Positions 1-11,396 of a DNA stretch of 64,000 nucleotides are shown one piece after another; positions within the stretch are counted from its first letter, which is position 1; every line of letters begins with the position of its first letter. A program made the position numbers and the translations under genes. The stretch is from Alentia gelatinosa. Taxonomy: Eukaryota > Annelida > Polychaeta > Phyllodocida > Polynoidae. Under the pieces are notes generated by a model. The model had not been told where the DNA came from and ran no database searches. It saw only the letters and a list, made by a program, of their open reading frames with translations. The stretch lies in contig OX465584.1 in assembly GCA_950022655.1 (NCBI GenBank), forward strand, positions 54,454,789 through 54,518,788, read 5' to 3'.

Positions 1-220
1 TAATAGAACATATTGGACTACCCAAACAAACAAACCATTGTGTTTGTAATGAGTTGCTGAGTTACAACAAGTGGCATGGTTACTGATAGAAAAGTATGAT
101 TTCGGAACGGATCATCGTGATTTAAAAGGGATGAATTTGAGATAAATTCGCAGTTAATGTCTTCCCGTGTTTGTGCTTAATTATGGTGAAAACAAATTGA
201 AGATAGACAACTGTCTCTAG

Positions 221-735
221 TTCCTATCCCATATCAATAGGTCTCGGACATGTTTGATCTCGAATCATAGTGTTCAGAATGTTATTAAAGTCAGGTTCCT
301 CAGGGTCATAGTCCCTATATACCCTCAGGGTCCCCTGAGACGTTAAACCACAAACAAACAAATCTTCACGGTCGGATCCTTCCTCATCCGGGGAAAGCGC
401 CATTTGAAGCAGGAGTTCTTCAGTTAGTTCGTCATTTAAAGTAGCACTCCAGTCGTGCGGGTCAACAGGTGTGAGGGCACAGTGGCGTGGTTGTTCAGTC
501 ACAGCTGTCGGTGTCGTGGAGTGATGTCGCTGGGGTTCTTCTGATTGTACTGGTGGGTATTCCTCATTTGGGAGAGGGATAGAGGCCCAGTGGGTTCTGG
601 GGTTGTTGTCACAGTTAATTACATTTTCTCAGAAGCATATAGGAATATAAAGTTGTTCAGGTAGGTCGATACTCACAAGTGTATGAGGTCTGACATATTT
701 GGGAGGAATTTCATGGGTATCCTTTAGAAACACCA
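221..735 (-). pseudogene. Unrecognised coding-like segment with one in-frame stop
   Basis: Read on the minus strand from about 735 to the stop at 224-226, one frame stays open for about 170 codons except for a TGA at 629-631. The predicted product is acidic in its second half (for example DELTEELLLQMALSPDEEGS). The last third runs through a gacgttaaac repeat tail at about 300-360, so that part may be non-coding. I do not recognise a family. The first third is duplicated at 751-971 with the TGA replaced by an Arg codon. It could be a decayed exon of a neighbouring gene or a fragment of a mobile element. Confidence 0.3.
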
Positions 736-938
736 TATATTTTAATCATAGGGTATTCCTCATTCTGGAGAGGGATAGACGCCCAGTTGGTTCTGGGGTT
801 GTTGTCACAGTTGCCTACATTTTCTCGGAAGCATATAGGAATATAAAGTTGTTCAGGTAGGTCGATATTCACAAGTGTATGAGGTCTGACATATTTGGGA
901 ATAATCTCATGGGCATCCTTTAGAAAATACATATTTAG
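555..938. repeat. Two-copy tandem duplication, 196-bp period
   Basis: Copy 1 starts at 555 and copy 2 at 751, both with gggtattcctcat. They match through the tttagaaa boxes near 723-730 and 922-929 with few substitutions. The pair makes up most of the coding-like minus-strand region described separately. Confidence 0.85.
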
Positions 939-971
939 AACTGTTGCATTTTGCAGATAATAGTTCCTCAA
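711..971 (-). other. Second copy of the coding-like segment, open frame
   Basis: An 86-codon open frame on the minus strand. Its core KYVRPHTLVNIDLPEQLYIP matches the neighbouring copy almost residue for residue, and the segment ICFRENVGNCDNNPRTNWAS lacks the stop found there. The unit repeats with a 196-bp period, which is not a multiple of three, so the two copies are not in frame with each other. No splice sites were convincing and no family was recognised. Confidence 0.3.
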
Positions 972-1122
972 AACCTAATGGCATGGTTAATGAATAAGGG
1001 CGGCTAGTATTTTAGCCCTTTAATTCCCACACCCTAGCTGGAAGCCCGCCGACCAACTCCGACAGACAGTCTAGCATTATACCTCCAGCGGACGATGCCT
1101 TTAGTTTCTTATATCGTTTGTA

Positions 1123-1404
1123 TTATCTTAGCCTGGAATAAACGTCCATAGGCTTAACATTAGGAACTCGTTCTCAACAGGCTTGCGAGTACGGTAACTC
1201 ATTCTCAACGGGTGATAAATAGATAGATATTTCCAAGCTAAGATAAAATCAGAAACATTTTCGTGCTTGGTCTGAGACCATCTCGTTTGGCTTCAAAATA
1301 TTCACTCGGCTATCGCCTTGTTCATATTACTGCGCACTCCTAACTCGATGGCGTACGAGGACACAGACCAAACACTCATCAGTTTCTTTCTTAATTCTTT
1401 CTTT
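1123..1404 (-). mobile_element. Fold-back element, subfamily 3 (hairpin plus TTATC tail)
   Basis: The tail unit 1123-1247 is bounded by ttatcttagcctgg and its imperfect inverse ctaagataa, and contains cataggcttaacattagg. It is followed by a hairpin (about 1248-1386) whose apex reads, on the minus strand, AGTAATATGAACAAGGCGAT, then AGCCGAGTGAATA. A second copy lies in the other orientation at 10470-10745. Confidence 0.7.
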
Positions 1405-1613
1405 CACAAAATGTGGAATTACATGATACTCAGCAAATACTGCTGTCACCATGTTCCCGGTTGATATGTCTATAAAGAGTCGCCTAGTGTGAGCGCTTGA
1501 GCAAATCCATGGGTCTGCGACTATTGCTGCCGAGATTGCGTATAATCGATCACCACCTGACGACTATTGGCCAGACGATCTCCAGTCGTGACGTTTTTAG
1601 TCGTCTAGTGTAT

Positions 1614-1913
1614 ACTAAAGAAGAAACCAACAAGTTTTGGTCAAAGCTGTCGTTCTTCACGAGTTTGATGCGGAGTGATATGAATGAGGCGACAGCCGAG
1701 TGAATATCACGTAGCATTCAAACGAGTTTGAGAATGACTTCTTTGACCAAAACGAGTTGCTTTCTGTATTTATCTCACCCCTGTACACACTAAATGAATG
1801 GGCAACAAAACAGGATATAGACCATTGAGAACGGACTGCAATACTTGAAGGGGCATGGAGAACGAGGTCCCAATATTAAGCCTATGGACATTTATTCCAG
1901 GGGTGAGATAAAC
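1614..1913 (+). mobile_element. Fold-back element, subfamily 2
   Basis: A hairpin whose outer arms are gaaaccaacaagttttggtc and gaccaaaacgagttgctttc has an apex gaggcgacagccgagtgaat. The tail starts tttatctcacccctg and ends ccaggggtgagataa, with ttaagcctatgg near its end. Another copy is at 4373-4626. Confidence 0.75.
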
Positions 1914-2629
1914 CGGGTAACGTGCAAGTAGCAAGCATTTGCTCTGGTGGCCAGTGTAGCCGTCTATGAACCCGTCATAATGTGTAGGTCAGCCGCCAGG
2001 TGGCACGACCTGCTCAGGTATGCTCAGAGCTGCTCCAGGTGGGCCGCACCGCCCTCAGTACTCACCGGAGGTCGGCCTGCACTCACTCTTCTCCTTTTTT
2101 ATTTTTTATAAGTATATCTTTTTTTTAACGTTCCTTCTCCCCTGCCCTTGTTTTTCCTCATTGTGCTCTTTGGTAGATTGCCAAGTCTTTCAACAGAACC
2201 TGGTTTAGTGGCTCTCAACGCTATTCTATAATTGTTTTGTTTTTTATGTCTATTCATTCTACGTTCCTCATGTTATACGAATTGAAGCACTGGTCTATGA
2301 TTACCTTGATAGACCATTTAAACGGCAGTGATTATATTTTTGAATTGTATTTCCAAGCTATGCATACAGAATGAAATACTTGATTTAGTTATAAGAAAGA
2401 AACCATAGCTTTCTTTCCCTTATCCATATTAGAATCTTCAGTGCCTGAAGATGGTGGATTTTATACAAAGCGAAGCATTGCGATGTGGGTTTTACAGTGC
2501 AAGAAAGTATTTTGTCAACTTAACCTGGATCTTTTCTGTATTACATTGAACAATCTGGAGATTCTCAGTTTGGGCATACACGTGCCATGCACGGTCAGAA
2601 CCTTATATTTACATAATGAAAAAGTCACA

Positions 2630-3540
2630 GTGGCGGCGCGTTGTCCGTGCCCTGCGTGCAGGCCGCGAGTCGCCGTTATCTATCGGCATGGCGCATGTCG
2701 CACGCCGCGCATCGCCCGTCCCCGTCTGTCGACCAGCAGGCGGTCTGTAGGTGTCCCACGCCTTGTCACGCTCGGCGCATCACCGCCCGCCGCCCCCTGC
2801 CCGCCTGCATGCCGTCCGCCACCCCCTGCCCGCTTCCCGCCGCCTGCCGCTCGCTGCCCCCTGCCTGCCGCCCGCCTGTCCACTGCCCCATGCCTGCCTG
2901 CCCCCTGCATCACTGCCCACCCCCTGCCGCCCTCCCTCCGTCAGCTGCCCTTCCCCACTGCCCACTGCTTGCTGCCTGCCGCCCCCTGCCCCCTGCCCAC
3001 CGCCACCGCCACTGCCGCCAGACCCCTGACCACTTCCCCACTGCCCACCGCTTGCTGCATGCCGCCCCCCTGCCACCTGCCACCTACCCCTGCCTGCTGC
3101 CCTGTCCCCTGCCCGCCGCCCGTCGTCCCTGCCCGCTGCCCGTCGTCCCTGCCTGCTGCTCGCCCACTGCCTGCCACCCGTCGTCCCTGCCCCCCTGCCG
3201 CTCGCCAGCCGCTGCGCGCTGCCCACCTGCCCCCTACCCCCTGTCCACCTGCCGCCCTGTCCCCTGCCCGCCGCCTACCCCCGACATGTCCGCCGCCCCC
3301 TGCCTGCCGCCCTGTCCCCTGCCCACTGCCATCGTCCCTGCTGCCGCTCGCCCTCCAGCCACCGCCCGCCGTCCCCTGCCCACCACTCGCCAGCCGCCCC
3401 CTGACCGCTGCCCTGCCCCCTGCCCATTGCCCCTGCCCACCGCTCGCCGCCCCCTGTACGCCGCCCACCGCCCCCTGTCCGCTGCCCGTCGTACGCCGCC
3501 CGCCGCCCACTCACCCGCCGCCCGCATCGTGCATGCCTAC
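2630..3540. repeat. C-rich, G-poor minisatellite, about 0.9 kb
   Basis: Degenerate tandem units of the type ccctgcccgccgc and ccactgcc fill the region. The + strand is almost free of A and poor in G, so several frames on both strands stay open for long stretches. Those frames are composition artefacts: their products are Pro/Ala/Cys/Arg- or Gly/Arg-rich and show no domain. Confidence 0.9.
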
Positions 3541-4318
3541 GTGCTGCAGGACAGAGCTGGGGACACATCATGTGCGTGTGGCACGGCATACAGTCACCCG
3601 CATCTATACGTGTCTGGTGGCGAAACGCGGTCATTTCGGTACTGCCGCCACCTCCCCCCACTCACCGGCTGACGTGTTCCCACGGGGATGGACAAACAGC
3701 GGGCGACACTTTAGCTGTTCATTTTATGTCGGTGAGACTTGGCCAGGGATGATAGCCTACAGCTTATTTTGTCATACCTCACGTGAGGATTCTCCCGAGG
3801 TGGTTATTAGACTTTTAATCAATGACTTGAACATCTCAGCAAAATCTGTCATTTTAATGTGTCAGCAGAATATTGACACTTGGCATGCAGGTTAAACTAG
3901 CATTGCCATTTATAATCAATATGTACAGGTGGATCTTTGCGAACAAAGGTATCTTAAATTCGGTCTCGTTTTATTTTTAAAACCAAACCTTGATATAGAT
4001 CAGAGGCTAGGTTTGTTTCAAATAAGAAACTGCTCCAAATGTGCCGTTCGACCTTTGGTTTTATTCCCATTGATATGGATCCTTAACAGACAAGTCTTCA
4101 TATAAACTTACCAAAGGAATCATGAATAAGCATAGCGTGTCAGCAGTCAGTAGTTTAAAATCTCTTTTGGGGATAATTTGAGTATAAAAGTAATGTTCAA
4201 TTTTTCACATTTCCTCATAGCACCATTTTTATCAAGACACTCAAGCTACAATCAGATGAAATACTTCAACGCAAGCCTGCCATCCTTAAGTGTAGAGTAC
4301 ATGTTTGTTATCTCAACC

Positions 4319-4626
4319 CTGGTATTTTTTCCTATAGACTTAACATTAGGAACTCGTACTCAACGCTCATGGAGTATTAGAGAAGAAACCAACAAGTTTT
4401 GGTCAAAGTCGTCGTTCAAACATTACATTGCGTTCAAACGAGTTGGAGAGCAGCGACTTTGACCAAAACGAGTTGCTTTCTGTATTTATCTCACACCTGT
4501 ACACACTAAAAGAATGGACAACACACAGGCTATAGATCATGGAGAACGGACTGCAATACTTGTAGGGGCATGGAGAGCAAGTTCCCAATGTTAAGCCTAT
4601 GGACATTTATTTCAGGGGTGAGATAA
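4319..4626 (+). mobile_element. Fold-back element, subfamily 2, with an inverted tail fragment on its left
   Basis: The part 4373-4626 repeats the 1614-1913 element (gaaaccaacaagttttggtc arms, tatctcacacctg to aggggtgagataa tail), with a shortened hairpin apex. Immediately before it (4319-4372) lies an inverted piece of the related subfamily 1 tail (tagacttaacattaggaact). Further tail-like fragments continue to about 4710. Confidence 0.65.
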
Positions 4627-4848
4627 TGCGATATATACTCAGTGGGGGATGATGTCACAAGTGTTAGTCAATTAGTCAGTGATAGGGATGAGATAAATCT
4701 TAACCGCACTCAATCCATAGCCAATAAAAACACGCTATTCGTTTCATTATACCACGTATTCTCACTCAGCTGTGCCTCGTGAAATTGCCCCGCAACCAAA
4801 ACTCATGGCATATTTCAGCGGATGTGGATCTCCATGCAGTTCCTTCTT

Positions 4849-5043
4849 ATTATCCTACCCCGCATATAAATCTCAATAGACTTAACATGGTGTGGCTGTA
4901 TGCCACGGTTCTGCCATAAAATATTTATATGCCACTGGTAACATATGAAGTTGAAAACATGTGACAGGGTAGGATAAAATCTGATAATATTCCGCCAGGT
5001 CAATGTGACCTCCATCAAGGCGAGTCGTTCAAAACACCGTGAG
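4849..5043 (-). mobile_element. Fold-back element fragment, subfamily 4
   Basis: The tail unit 4849-4979 starts ttatcctaccccg, contains atagacttaacatgg and ends cagggtaggataaaa. The adjoining hairpin is degraded. Related copies are at 35909-36198 and 50462-50854. Confidence 0.55.
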
Positions 5044-5308
5044 CTCATCAGTAAGGAACAAGGCCTTCCTCAGGACGATCCCATTGATCGCCAGGAGGGG
5101 TGGGAGGTTGGTACCTGTCGGCGAGCCAAGCAACACGTCTAGCGCCTGGCCCGACCCGCGAGCAGGTCATCGGCCCAGGAGCAGCTCGCCGAGCAGGTGT
5201 TTGCACCGCCCCGCCTACCGCAAGGCCATCCAACCATCTCTGCCCCTACTCACACCACAAATGCCAAGTCATGGCCAAAAATATCCCCAGTGAGAAAATA
5301 GTACTACT

Positions 5309-5323
5309 CCCCCCCCCCCCCCC
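5309..5323. repeat. Poly-C tract
   Basis: About 15 uninterrupted C residues. The interval 5324-6452 contains no gene, RNA or repeat family that I recognise. Confidence 0.9.
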
Positions 5324-6452
5324 ATTCCTAGCACAAAACAACCAATCATTCCAATATTTACACTAGTCTGCATTCATCGTGCACAGGGTATGTCTTGTTG
5401 GGATGTACCGGTTTTAATTCTGTTATCACCACATAGACTGTATCTGGATGAGGATTAGGATTTAATATAGAGTCTAGGAACCTGCATGGTACATGGCCGA
5501 CATACCGTGTAGGGTGTACATTAATTTTCTAATAGTTTTGTAAGTGAGGAATGTGAACTATGATGTAAGCAGAGTGAGTTCCAAGGAAATCATAAAAAAA
5601 ATTGTCTGGAGAGTTACGTAGTTAGTACGGAAGGATGGTGTAATCATTATCATCGGGTACAATGTTAAAATGTATTAGCTCTATTTTGATAATATAGAGA
5701 ATGTTATTTTGTACTAACGACACAAGTGTCTGTCTATGTAGACGCTTGGACGATTTAAACACTTTAATACTGCGTCTTTTAAAAAAAACCAGCTTATAGG
5801 TTGAAAGAAGCACAGTATAAATAAGGAATATATATATATAAAAAAAAGACAAACCTAGGACACCTGCGTGAGGGCTGGCTTATACAACGAATCATCGTGT
5901 TCCTCTATATCTTTATTCAGATTATATTGTCCTGTCAAGTCCTTTTTAGACTGTTCACAATAGAAATCCCCCCGATTGGAAATCAAATCGCACAACAATT
6001 TCCACGATTGATTAAACTGACACGTTTTTGTAATTGCCTTTGAACGTTTGTAAAGATTCTCACACTGTGATCAGCACCAGAGGTAATGACAACGACTGTG
6101 CAATTTCGTCTGTTCATCAACTTCAATTACCAATTGCTCATACTTATTATTTTCTTAACCTATTTTTATTATATATCAGACAGTTTCATAGATGATAGAT
6201 ATATACAAAGTTTGTACCGCATGGGCACTAAATAATATAGACATATGATAGATTTAACTACAGGATAGAATATCTCCAGATTACAGTGGAATGTGCTGTT
6301 TGATGGCGAGGGTGTCATGATCTGGCAATGGTAAAAGTTAATTTTAATTCAAGATTTAGTAAACGAGGTGAAGGCACTTCTGTATTCAACCGATAAAAAA
6401 AAGATTTTATTCCAAGTATCTGTTCAGTCGATACAGGTCTGGATATGGATCT

Positions 6453-6716
6453 CAGAGGTGGCAGTTTTCATTTTTAAGAAGAAATCCTTGTGTTCATTTT
6501 CAGTTTGTAAAGTTCTTTTGTCTGGTGTAAAACAAGGAGAGAATAAATTGGGCTTCATTCACATCAATAAACAGTGGTTCAAACCAGCCCATCACACCCG
6601 AGCCCCATTCCTTGGCCAATAACATTGTTTACTATGTTTTCTCAGTCTCTCTGAGGCAGCAAAGTCCACATGAAGAATATTTCCTGTTTTCCCAATGACC
6701 CCAACTGACATCCCTG
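6453..6716. mobile_element. hAT-like MITE, CAGGGATGTCAG family (diverged copy)
   Basis: The sequence matches 23975-24241 along its length, including aaacagtggttcaaacc, tctctgaggcag and the right end aactgacatccctg. The left terminus is degraded (cagaggtggcag). The CAGGG termini suggest the hAT superfamily. Confidence 0.7.
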
Positions 6717-7210
6717 AGGTTGTATTACCGAAACGGTTCCATATGAGTGATCAAACATAAAACGTGTACATGTTTTTATCATGTCCAAAGACTCCAGATA
6801 TACACGAATACAAATACCTCCTGAAAGGGGAAAATCTCCCATTATGCCAAGCATACAAGGTACCCATAACTATTCAGCATATCCTGCTGAACTGTCAAAG
6901 GGTATAAGAAAATAGAAGAAAGTATTTGAAAAACAGTAAAAAAAAAAAAAAGGAAATATTGTTTGAAACTATTCCAAAGAAAGATATCATAAGGTTTTCG
7001 AAAGAGACAAATCTCTTTGGTTATTTATAAAATATTTGAAAACATTGAAAAGAATTGACGAAAGAAGTCTATGTAAGTGAAAAGCTTAAATCATTGATGA
7101 TCCCTATATTGCAGAAGCTACTGCAAGGGAAATACTGAAAAGATATGTCCCTGATTGCTATTGAGGAACATGAGGGTCATCCGAAAAGTACGTACACACT
7201 GGGGACTCGT

Positions 7211-7229
7211 GGGGGGGGGGGGGGGGGGG
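7211..7229. repeat. Poly-G tract
   Basis: Nineteen uninterrupted G residues, a site where assembly length is uncertain. Confidence 0.9.
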
Positions 7230-7606
7230 TTCAATATTTAGAGAAATTTTCTGTACATACTTTATTGATGGCTCCCTATCGAAAAATACCCGGATGTACA
7301 GGGAATCGTGAAAGTAAACATCAGAAAGCAGGTGAGTTGCGCATATATCTTTCATAGCTCTCAAGGTTATTGTCCACTCAGGAGGTGTTATTCTATCTAC
7401 TGCGCACGTGTCGGAGCCGGCTGAGGCCTCCGCTCACCTCTCAACAGGTAACGCGCTGCCTGTGATGGCTGGCAACTAGTGAGGAACATTTCCTCCATTC
7501 CTCAGGTGGTCTGTTGCTGGTACGTACGCGGTGGGAGGGTGTTATGCTATGATCAGTTACGCTATGACCTGAGAGCTGGATATATGTAAGGGCAACATAC
7601 ACAATA

Positions 7607-7736
7607 TTGACTGTTTTTTTTAGATACAAGCGGCCGTATGCTCCGAGGAGTTGACGCGTAGTAATATAAGAGTCATGCTAGCATATTGCGCAGTCAACTC
7701 CGACACTTCTACGGACATTTTATATTAGGTAGATAA
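7607..7736 (+). mobile_element. Fold-back element, subfamily A, internally deleted
   Basis: The left arm and apex (agatacaagcggccgtatgc, gttgacgcgtagtaatat) and the start of the right arm are present. The sequence then jumps straight to the terminal part of the tail (acggacattttatattagg, tagataa). The right stem base and most of the tail are missing compared with 8607-8935. Confidence 0.65.
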
Positions 7737-7929
7737 GGCCACTCAAAAAAAGAACTTGTTTCCCATTACCGCGCGCATCACAAAAAAACGATTTTAGAAG
7801 GGTTTTTTTTATGTTTTTTTTTTTTTTAAATAGATGAACCTTGATAGAAATTATGAAAGGTTTGTGTATTTAGTATCAAATTAAAGCTCCTGATGTCAGG
7901 GAATGCATTAAATGTATAGCCAGTAAAAA

Positions 7930-8012
7930 TCTGGCCGCGTAAGCAAACACCCTGCGTAAGCAGCCACTGTGGTCCGGATCGGAGGGTGTCCGCTTATGCC
8001 GGGTTTTACTGT
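7930..8012. mobile_element. Tigger/pogo-like MITE fragment
   Basis: The sequence gcgtaagcaaacaccctgcg, then ggagggtgtccgcttatgcc, ends gggttttactg before TA. It matches the complete 81-bp element at 21134-21214 in its terminal half. Confidence 0.6.
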
Positions 8013-8035
8013 ATGTCTGGCATCTTTGATATAGC

Positions 8036-8060
8036 AAAAAAAAAAAAAAAAAAAAAAAAA
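8036..8060. repeat. Poly-A tract
   Basis: Twenty-five A residues following the Tigger-like fragment. Short A/T tracts also occur at 7805-7828 and 6938-6951. Confidence 0.9.
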
Positions 8061-8173
8061 GCGCCCTCGTCATATTTTTCATGGCTTGGTGATGAGAACC
8101 AAGTTTGTTTTTTTAGTGGCCTAATAAAGACAGATACACAAATCTGGTGGACAAGGGGCAGGACTACCATTAT

Positions 8174-8344
8174 AGACAAACGATGGGTTTGTAGATTGGG
8201 TAATCTCTGAGTGGTTAACGCACAGTAATATCCGAGCGACAGTGAGGATATTGCGTCGTTAACTACAAGGAGATTGTGGCCACTCATACACAAAACCTGT
8301 CGTTATTGTATTCATCACCATCCTATAAGATAGAACCATATTTC
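8174..8344 (+). mobile_element. Fold-back element, subfamily A-like, short tail
   Basis: A hairpin has arms gggtaatctctgagtgg and ccactcatacac-type ends. Its apex is ttaacgcacagtaatatccg paired with gaggatattgcgtcgttaac. The tail starts ttattgtattcatcaccatc, as in subfamily A. Confidence 0.6.
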
Positions 8345-8606
8345 CACATATCCACATAGGCCTTTAAGAAAATAGAAGGCCGCAGCACAGTAGGGACTAT
8401 TTTTCCGGAATCTCCGGGTAGCGAATTCGAGGTGCCCTATACATTTCCGTAACAGATTGGGAATGAGAGCTGGAAAATGGTAATTTCTGGCCTCACTTAT
8501 TAGTCGTGAAGGTCATAATCTCATGAAATACATGTACAGTTATCGTCCCTAGCCCTTCTTCGAACAGAAAAAGTTGGACAGGACATATAGTTAGACAGGA
8601 GATATT

Positions 8607-8935
8607 GACTGGTTTCAGATACGAGCAGCCATATGCTCCGAGGAGTTGACGCATAGTAATATCCAAGCACATGCTAGGATATTGTGCAGAGTCAACCAGA
8701 AGGAGCATACAACCGCTTTTATCTGAAACCAGTCTATATTGTATTTATCACCCACTATTTCCTGACAAGCGGGTTACCCATATTAGTTCATTTTAGGTAC
8801 GCACTATCTTTTCATACGCGCTATTTATCTGTATGTTTGCATCCCGGAGCATCCAACATATCCATTTATAGATACACGCTACCCATGTGATTTCTATGGA
8901 CACTTTGTATTAGGTGGATAATAAATGCATTTATA
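8607..8935 (+). mobile_element. Fold-back element, subfamily A, complete
   Basis: The hairpin 8607-8734 has outer arms gactggtttcagatac and atctgaaaccagtc and the apex gttgacgcatagtaatatcc. The tail 8735-8935 starts tattgtatttatcaccc and ends ctatggacactttgtattag, then gtggataataaa. Copies or variants lie at 7607, 30407, 42592, 42936 and 52676. Confidence 0.8.
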
Positions 8936-9049
8936 CCCCAATTCTCTATTGATCAATGTAAGCATATCGTATTGATTAGTAATGTACATGTTTCTAGATC
9001 TGCTGATCTTTAGAGTACCGCTTCCCTGTCATACAATAAGTTGGCTGGA

Positions 9050-9095
9050 TTCAATATAGCAGCTTCTATAGTTAATATAGCAGCTTCTATAGTTG
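9050..9095. repeat. Small tandem duplication
   Basis: The phrase atagcagcttctatagtt occurs twice in succession. The surrounding 8936-9640 holds nothing else that I recognise. Confidence 0.8.
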
Positions 9096-9642
9096 GCTGG
9101 AATTCTAGGCTGTCGATGCCGTTTAATAAGGTGTCTGTCTGCTGGCCAAGGGTGTTGGCAGGTAGATGGGCAGCCTTAAGTAGTTGGATATTCCAAACTT
9201 TTTAGTATATTACTTTAAATAATCTTAGAATACTTTTTTTTAGTGACAAGCGGGTCCCGATACGATAGTTATTTAGATTAAATGCCATCATATGTAATTG
9301 ATTTATGCCACCCTGTGACGTATTGATTGGTTCAGGAAGAAAACTTGAAGATAAAAATTGAATTAGTGAGAAGACATCCAAGTGAATAGATAGTACATTC
9401 TTATCTCTAGAACCCCATATGCCGGACTTCCCTGTAAATGTGGGCATTATTACTTCCATGATATTGAAGGTTCTCCCTGATAAAATGCCCACAGATAACA
9501 CATGGATGCAAATCACTAAAATCTCTCACACCATTTGACTGTTACTATACAAAATCATTTTGAATGCATGGCTAACACCAGGAGCAAGCTTCATGCACTC
9601 TCCTATTCAGTCACCTTAGTGGATCTGGCGCTTAAAACTCTA

Positions 9643-10075
9643 AGGGCGAATGATGCCTTGGGGCATCAACCAGCCTATGGCACATGATACTTTGAGGCAT
9701 TGTTTCTCAAAAATATACAAAATCGTTTTTAACTAGGAAATAATGGAGCAATATTCATAAAATGTTCACAGAATGTAGGTATAACACCTTAATCAAAAAG
9801 TGGAGAGAAGAAATCCACAAACTCCCAAATGAAGTAGACACAGACAAACTTAATGGCAGTTTAGGACGCCCACTTCGAGCTTCTGTATTGTATGCATGTA
9901 GCCAACGTATTCGGACCTTAATTAGTATTTCTATTCAAAAGAAATAGAATATTTAGGATAACGTGTCGTATCACGTGATTAAACACTTGAATTATGGGTT
10001 TTAATGACTGTGTGCCCTTCCTCCAGCGATATAAAATGCCACTAGCACCCGTCCTTAGAGGCATATGACACAACT
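9643..10075. mobile_element. Diverged piggyBac-like MITE (family H)
   Basis: The left part (gggcgaatgatgccttgggg) and the internal tcgtatcacgtgattaaa, with a closing cctccagcgatata-like segment, parallel the better preserved copies at 55640-56004 and 27552-27870. The central part differs and may contain another insertion. Confidence 0.4.
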
Positions 10076-10332
10076 GTTCAGGTAACAGTAACCCGCCAGA
10101 GGCCTGCTACCTTAACGTAAGTCCTGACTAACACCCGATGAGTACAGCACAGCGGGGGGTCATTCTGGGGCCAGAGTTCCTTGGGCTCTCTAGGGATTGA
10201 GTGTCTAAATAAGGTCGGCTGAACTGAATCTTAAATCTACTTAGCCTACCTCATGCGATCAAATACAAGGCACATTTATCGAAGCAAGTAGCAGGTGCGT
10301 CGACACTGTGCTGTGCATATAGTGTTGTCTCT

Positions 10333-10347
10333 CCCCCCCCCCCCCCC
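10333..10347. repeat. Poly-C tract
   Basis: Fifteen C residues after tctct. Confidence 0.9.
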
Positions 10348-10469
10348 TATCCTCACTGTTTGGTATTGAGTTTTTAATTTGTATATGATAATAATATGAG
10401 TTGTAAATCGACTAAGGGAATATAAATAATAGCACATATCACATGTGGTGAGCATGAAGTACTATGAAG

Positions 10470-10745
10470 GAAATTGATGAGTGTTTGGTCTGTGTCCCCG
10501 TTCGCCATCGAGTTTGGAGTGCGCAGTAATATGAACGAGGCTATAGCCGAGTGAATATTATGAAGCGCTCCAAACGAGATGGTGAACGGCGAATCAGACC
10601 AAGCACGAATATGTTTCTGATTTTATCTTAGCCTGGAAATATTTATCTCTTTATCACCCGTTGAGAACGAGTTACCGTTCTCGCAAGCCTGTTGAGAACG
10701 AGTTCGTTATGCTAAGCCTATGGACGTTTATACCAGGCTAAGATG
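10470..10745 (+). mobile_element. Fold-back element, subfamily 3, complete
   Basis: The hairpin arms gtttggtctgtgtccccgtt and gaatcagaccaagcacg enclose the apex gcagtaatatgaacgaggc, then agccgagtgaatatt. The tail runs from ttatcttagcctgg to ccaggctaagat and carries ctaagcctatggacg. It is the inverse copy of 1123-1404. Confidence 0.75.
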
Positions 10746-10974
10746 ATATAGAGAAAAAAATCAAGGATATCTCTGTTTTACGAAAAGTGTTATCAATGGT
10801 ACGCGAAGTAAGAAGTTGCAAATAGACATGCAAGGAGACGGCGATCAAACTAGAGTATCAGGTATAGGCAGTCAGGTTGGGAATTGGACGCCTTGAGCCT
10901 TTTACCGCTTGAGCCTCCTGTTAGCGCGAAAACGTGGACGCCTTGAGCCTACCCCGTGGACGCCTATACCTGAT

Positions 10975-11165
10975 TGTCACAACTGAAAAACAGCTAAATC
11001 ACCCGAAACGGTCGCATCTCAGTCTCAGCCTGGGATCCCTAGAGATCATCTCAACTGAAAAACAAGGGACCGATAATTATCGCCAAATGTATGATAGTTA
11101 CCCTAGGGCCTTAAAACGGTCGCTATTAACGATTACCCAGTCTAAACAACGGGTCTCTGTGGCTT
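10975..11165. mobile_element. Remnants of MITE families D and E2
   Basis: Phrases aactgaaaaacagctaaatc and gggatccctagagatcatc match the right part of family D (39607-40413). The phrases gggaccgataattatcgcc and acggtcgctattaacgatta match the 40414-40577 and 58057-58225 elements. The piece is truncated on both sides. Confidence 0.55.
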
Positions 11166-11396
11166 ACACTTTAATCTTCAATACACATGATCAGATATCT
11201 TTTGCAAAATTTAATTTCCATTTTCAATTGAACAATAGAATACCGCACCTCGATAACTTGGTCAAGTTGAAGGTGACCTGAAAACATTATACGAAATACC
11301 AACTCGTAACGACTCGATCTTATATCCAAATACAACCTTTTGGGAGTAAATTGTGGGAGCGGTGTTTCAGGCCAGGTGACGGAATGTGACAGTATG

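Noticed and set aside
2441..3895. A 484-codon open frame and several overlapping long frames on both strands
   Set aside because: They follow from the C-rich minisatellite. The products are low-complexity Pro/Cys/Ala or Gly/Arg and show no domain.
10934..11281. A 115-codon frame
   Set aside because: It runs through remnants of MITE families D and E2, with no protein-like features.
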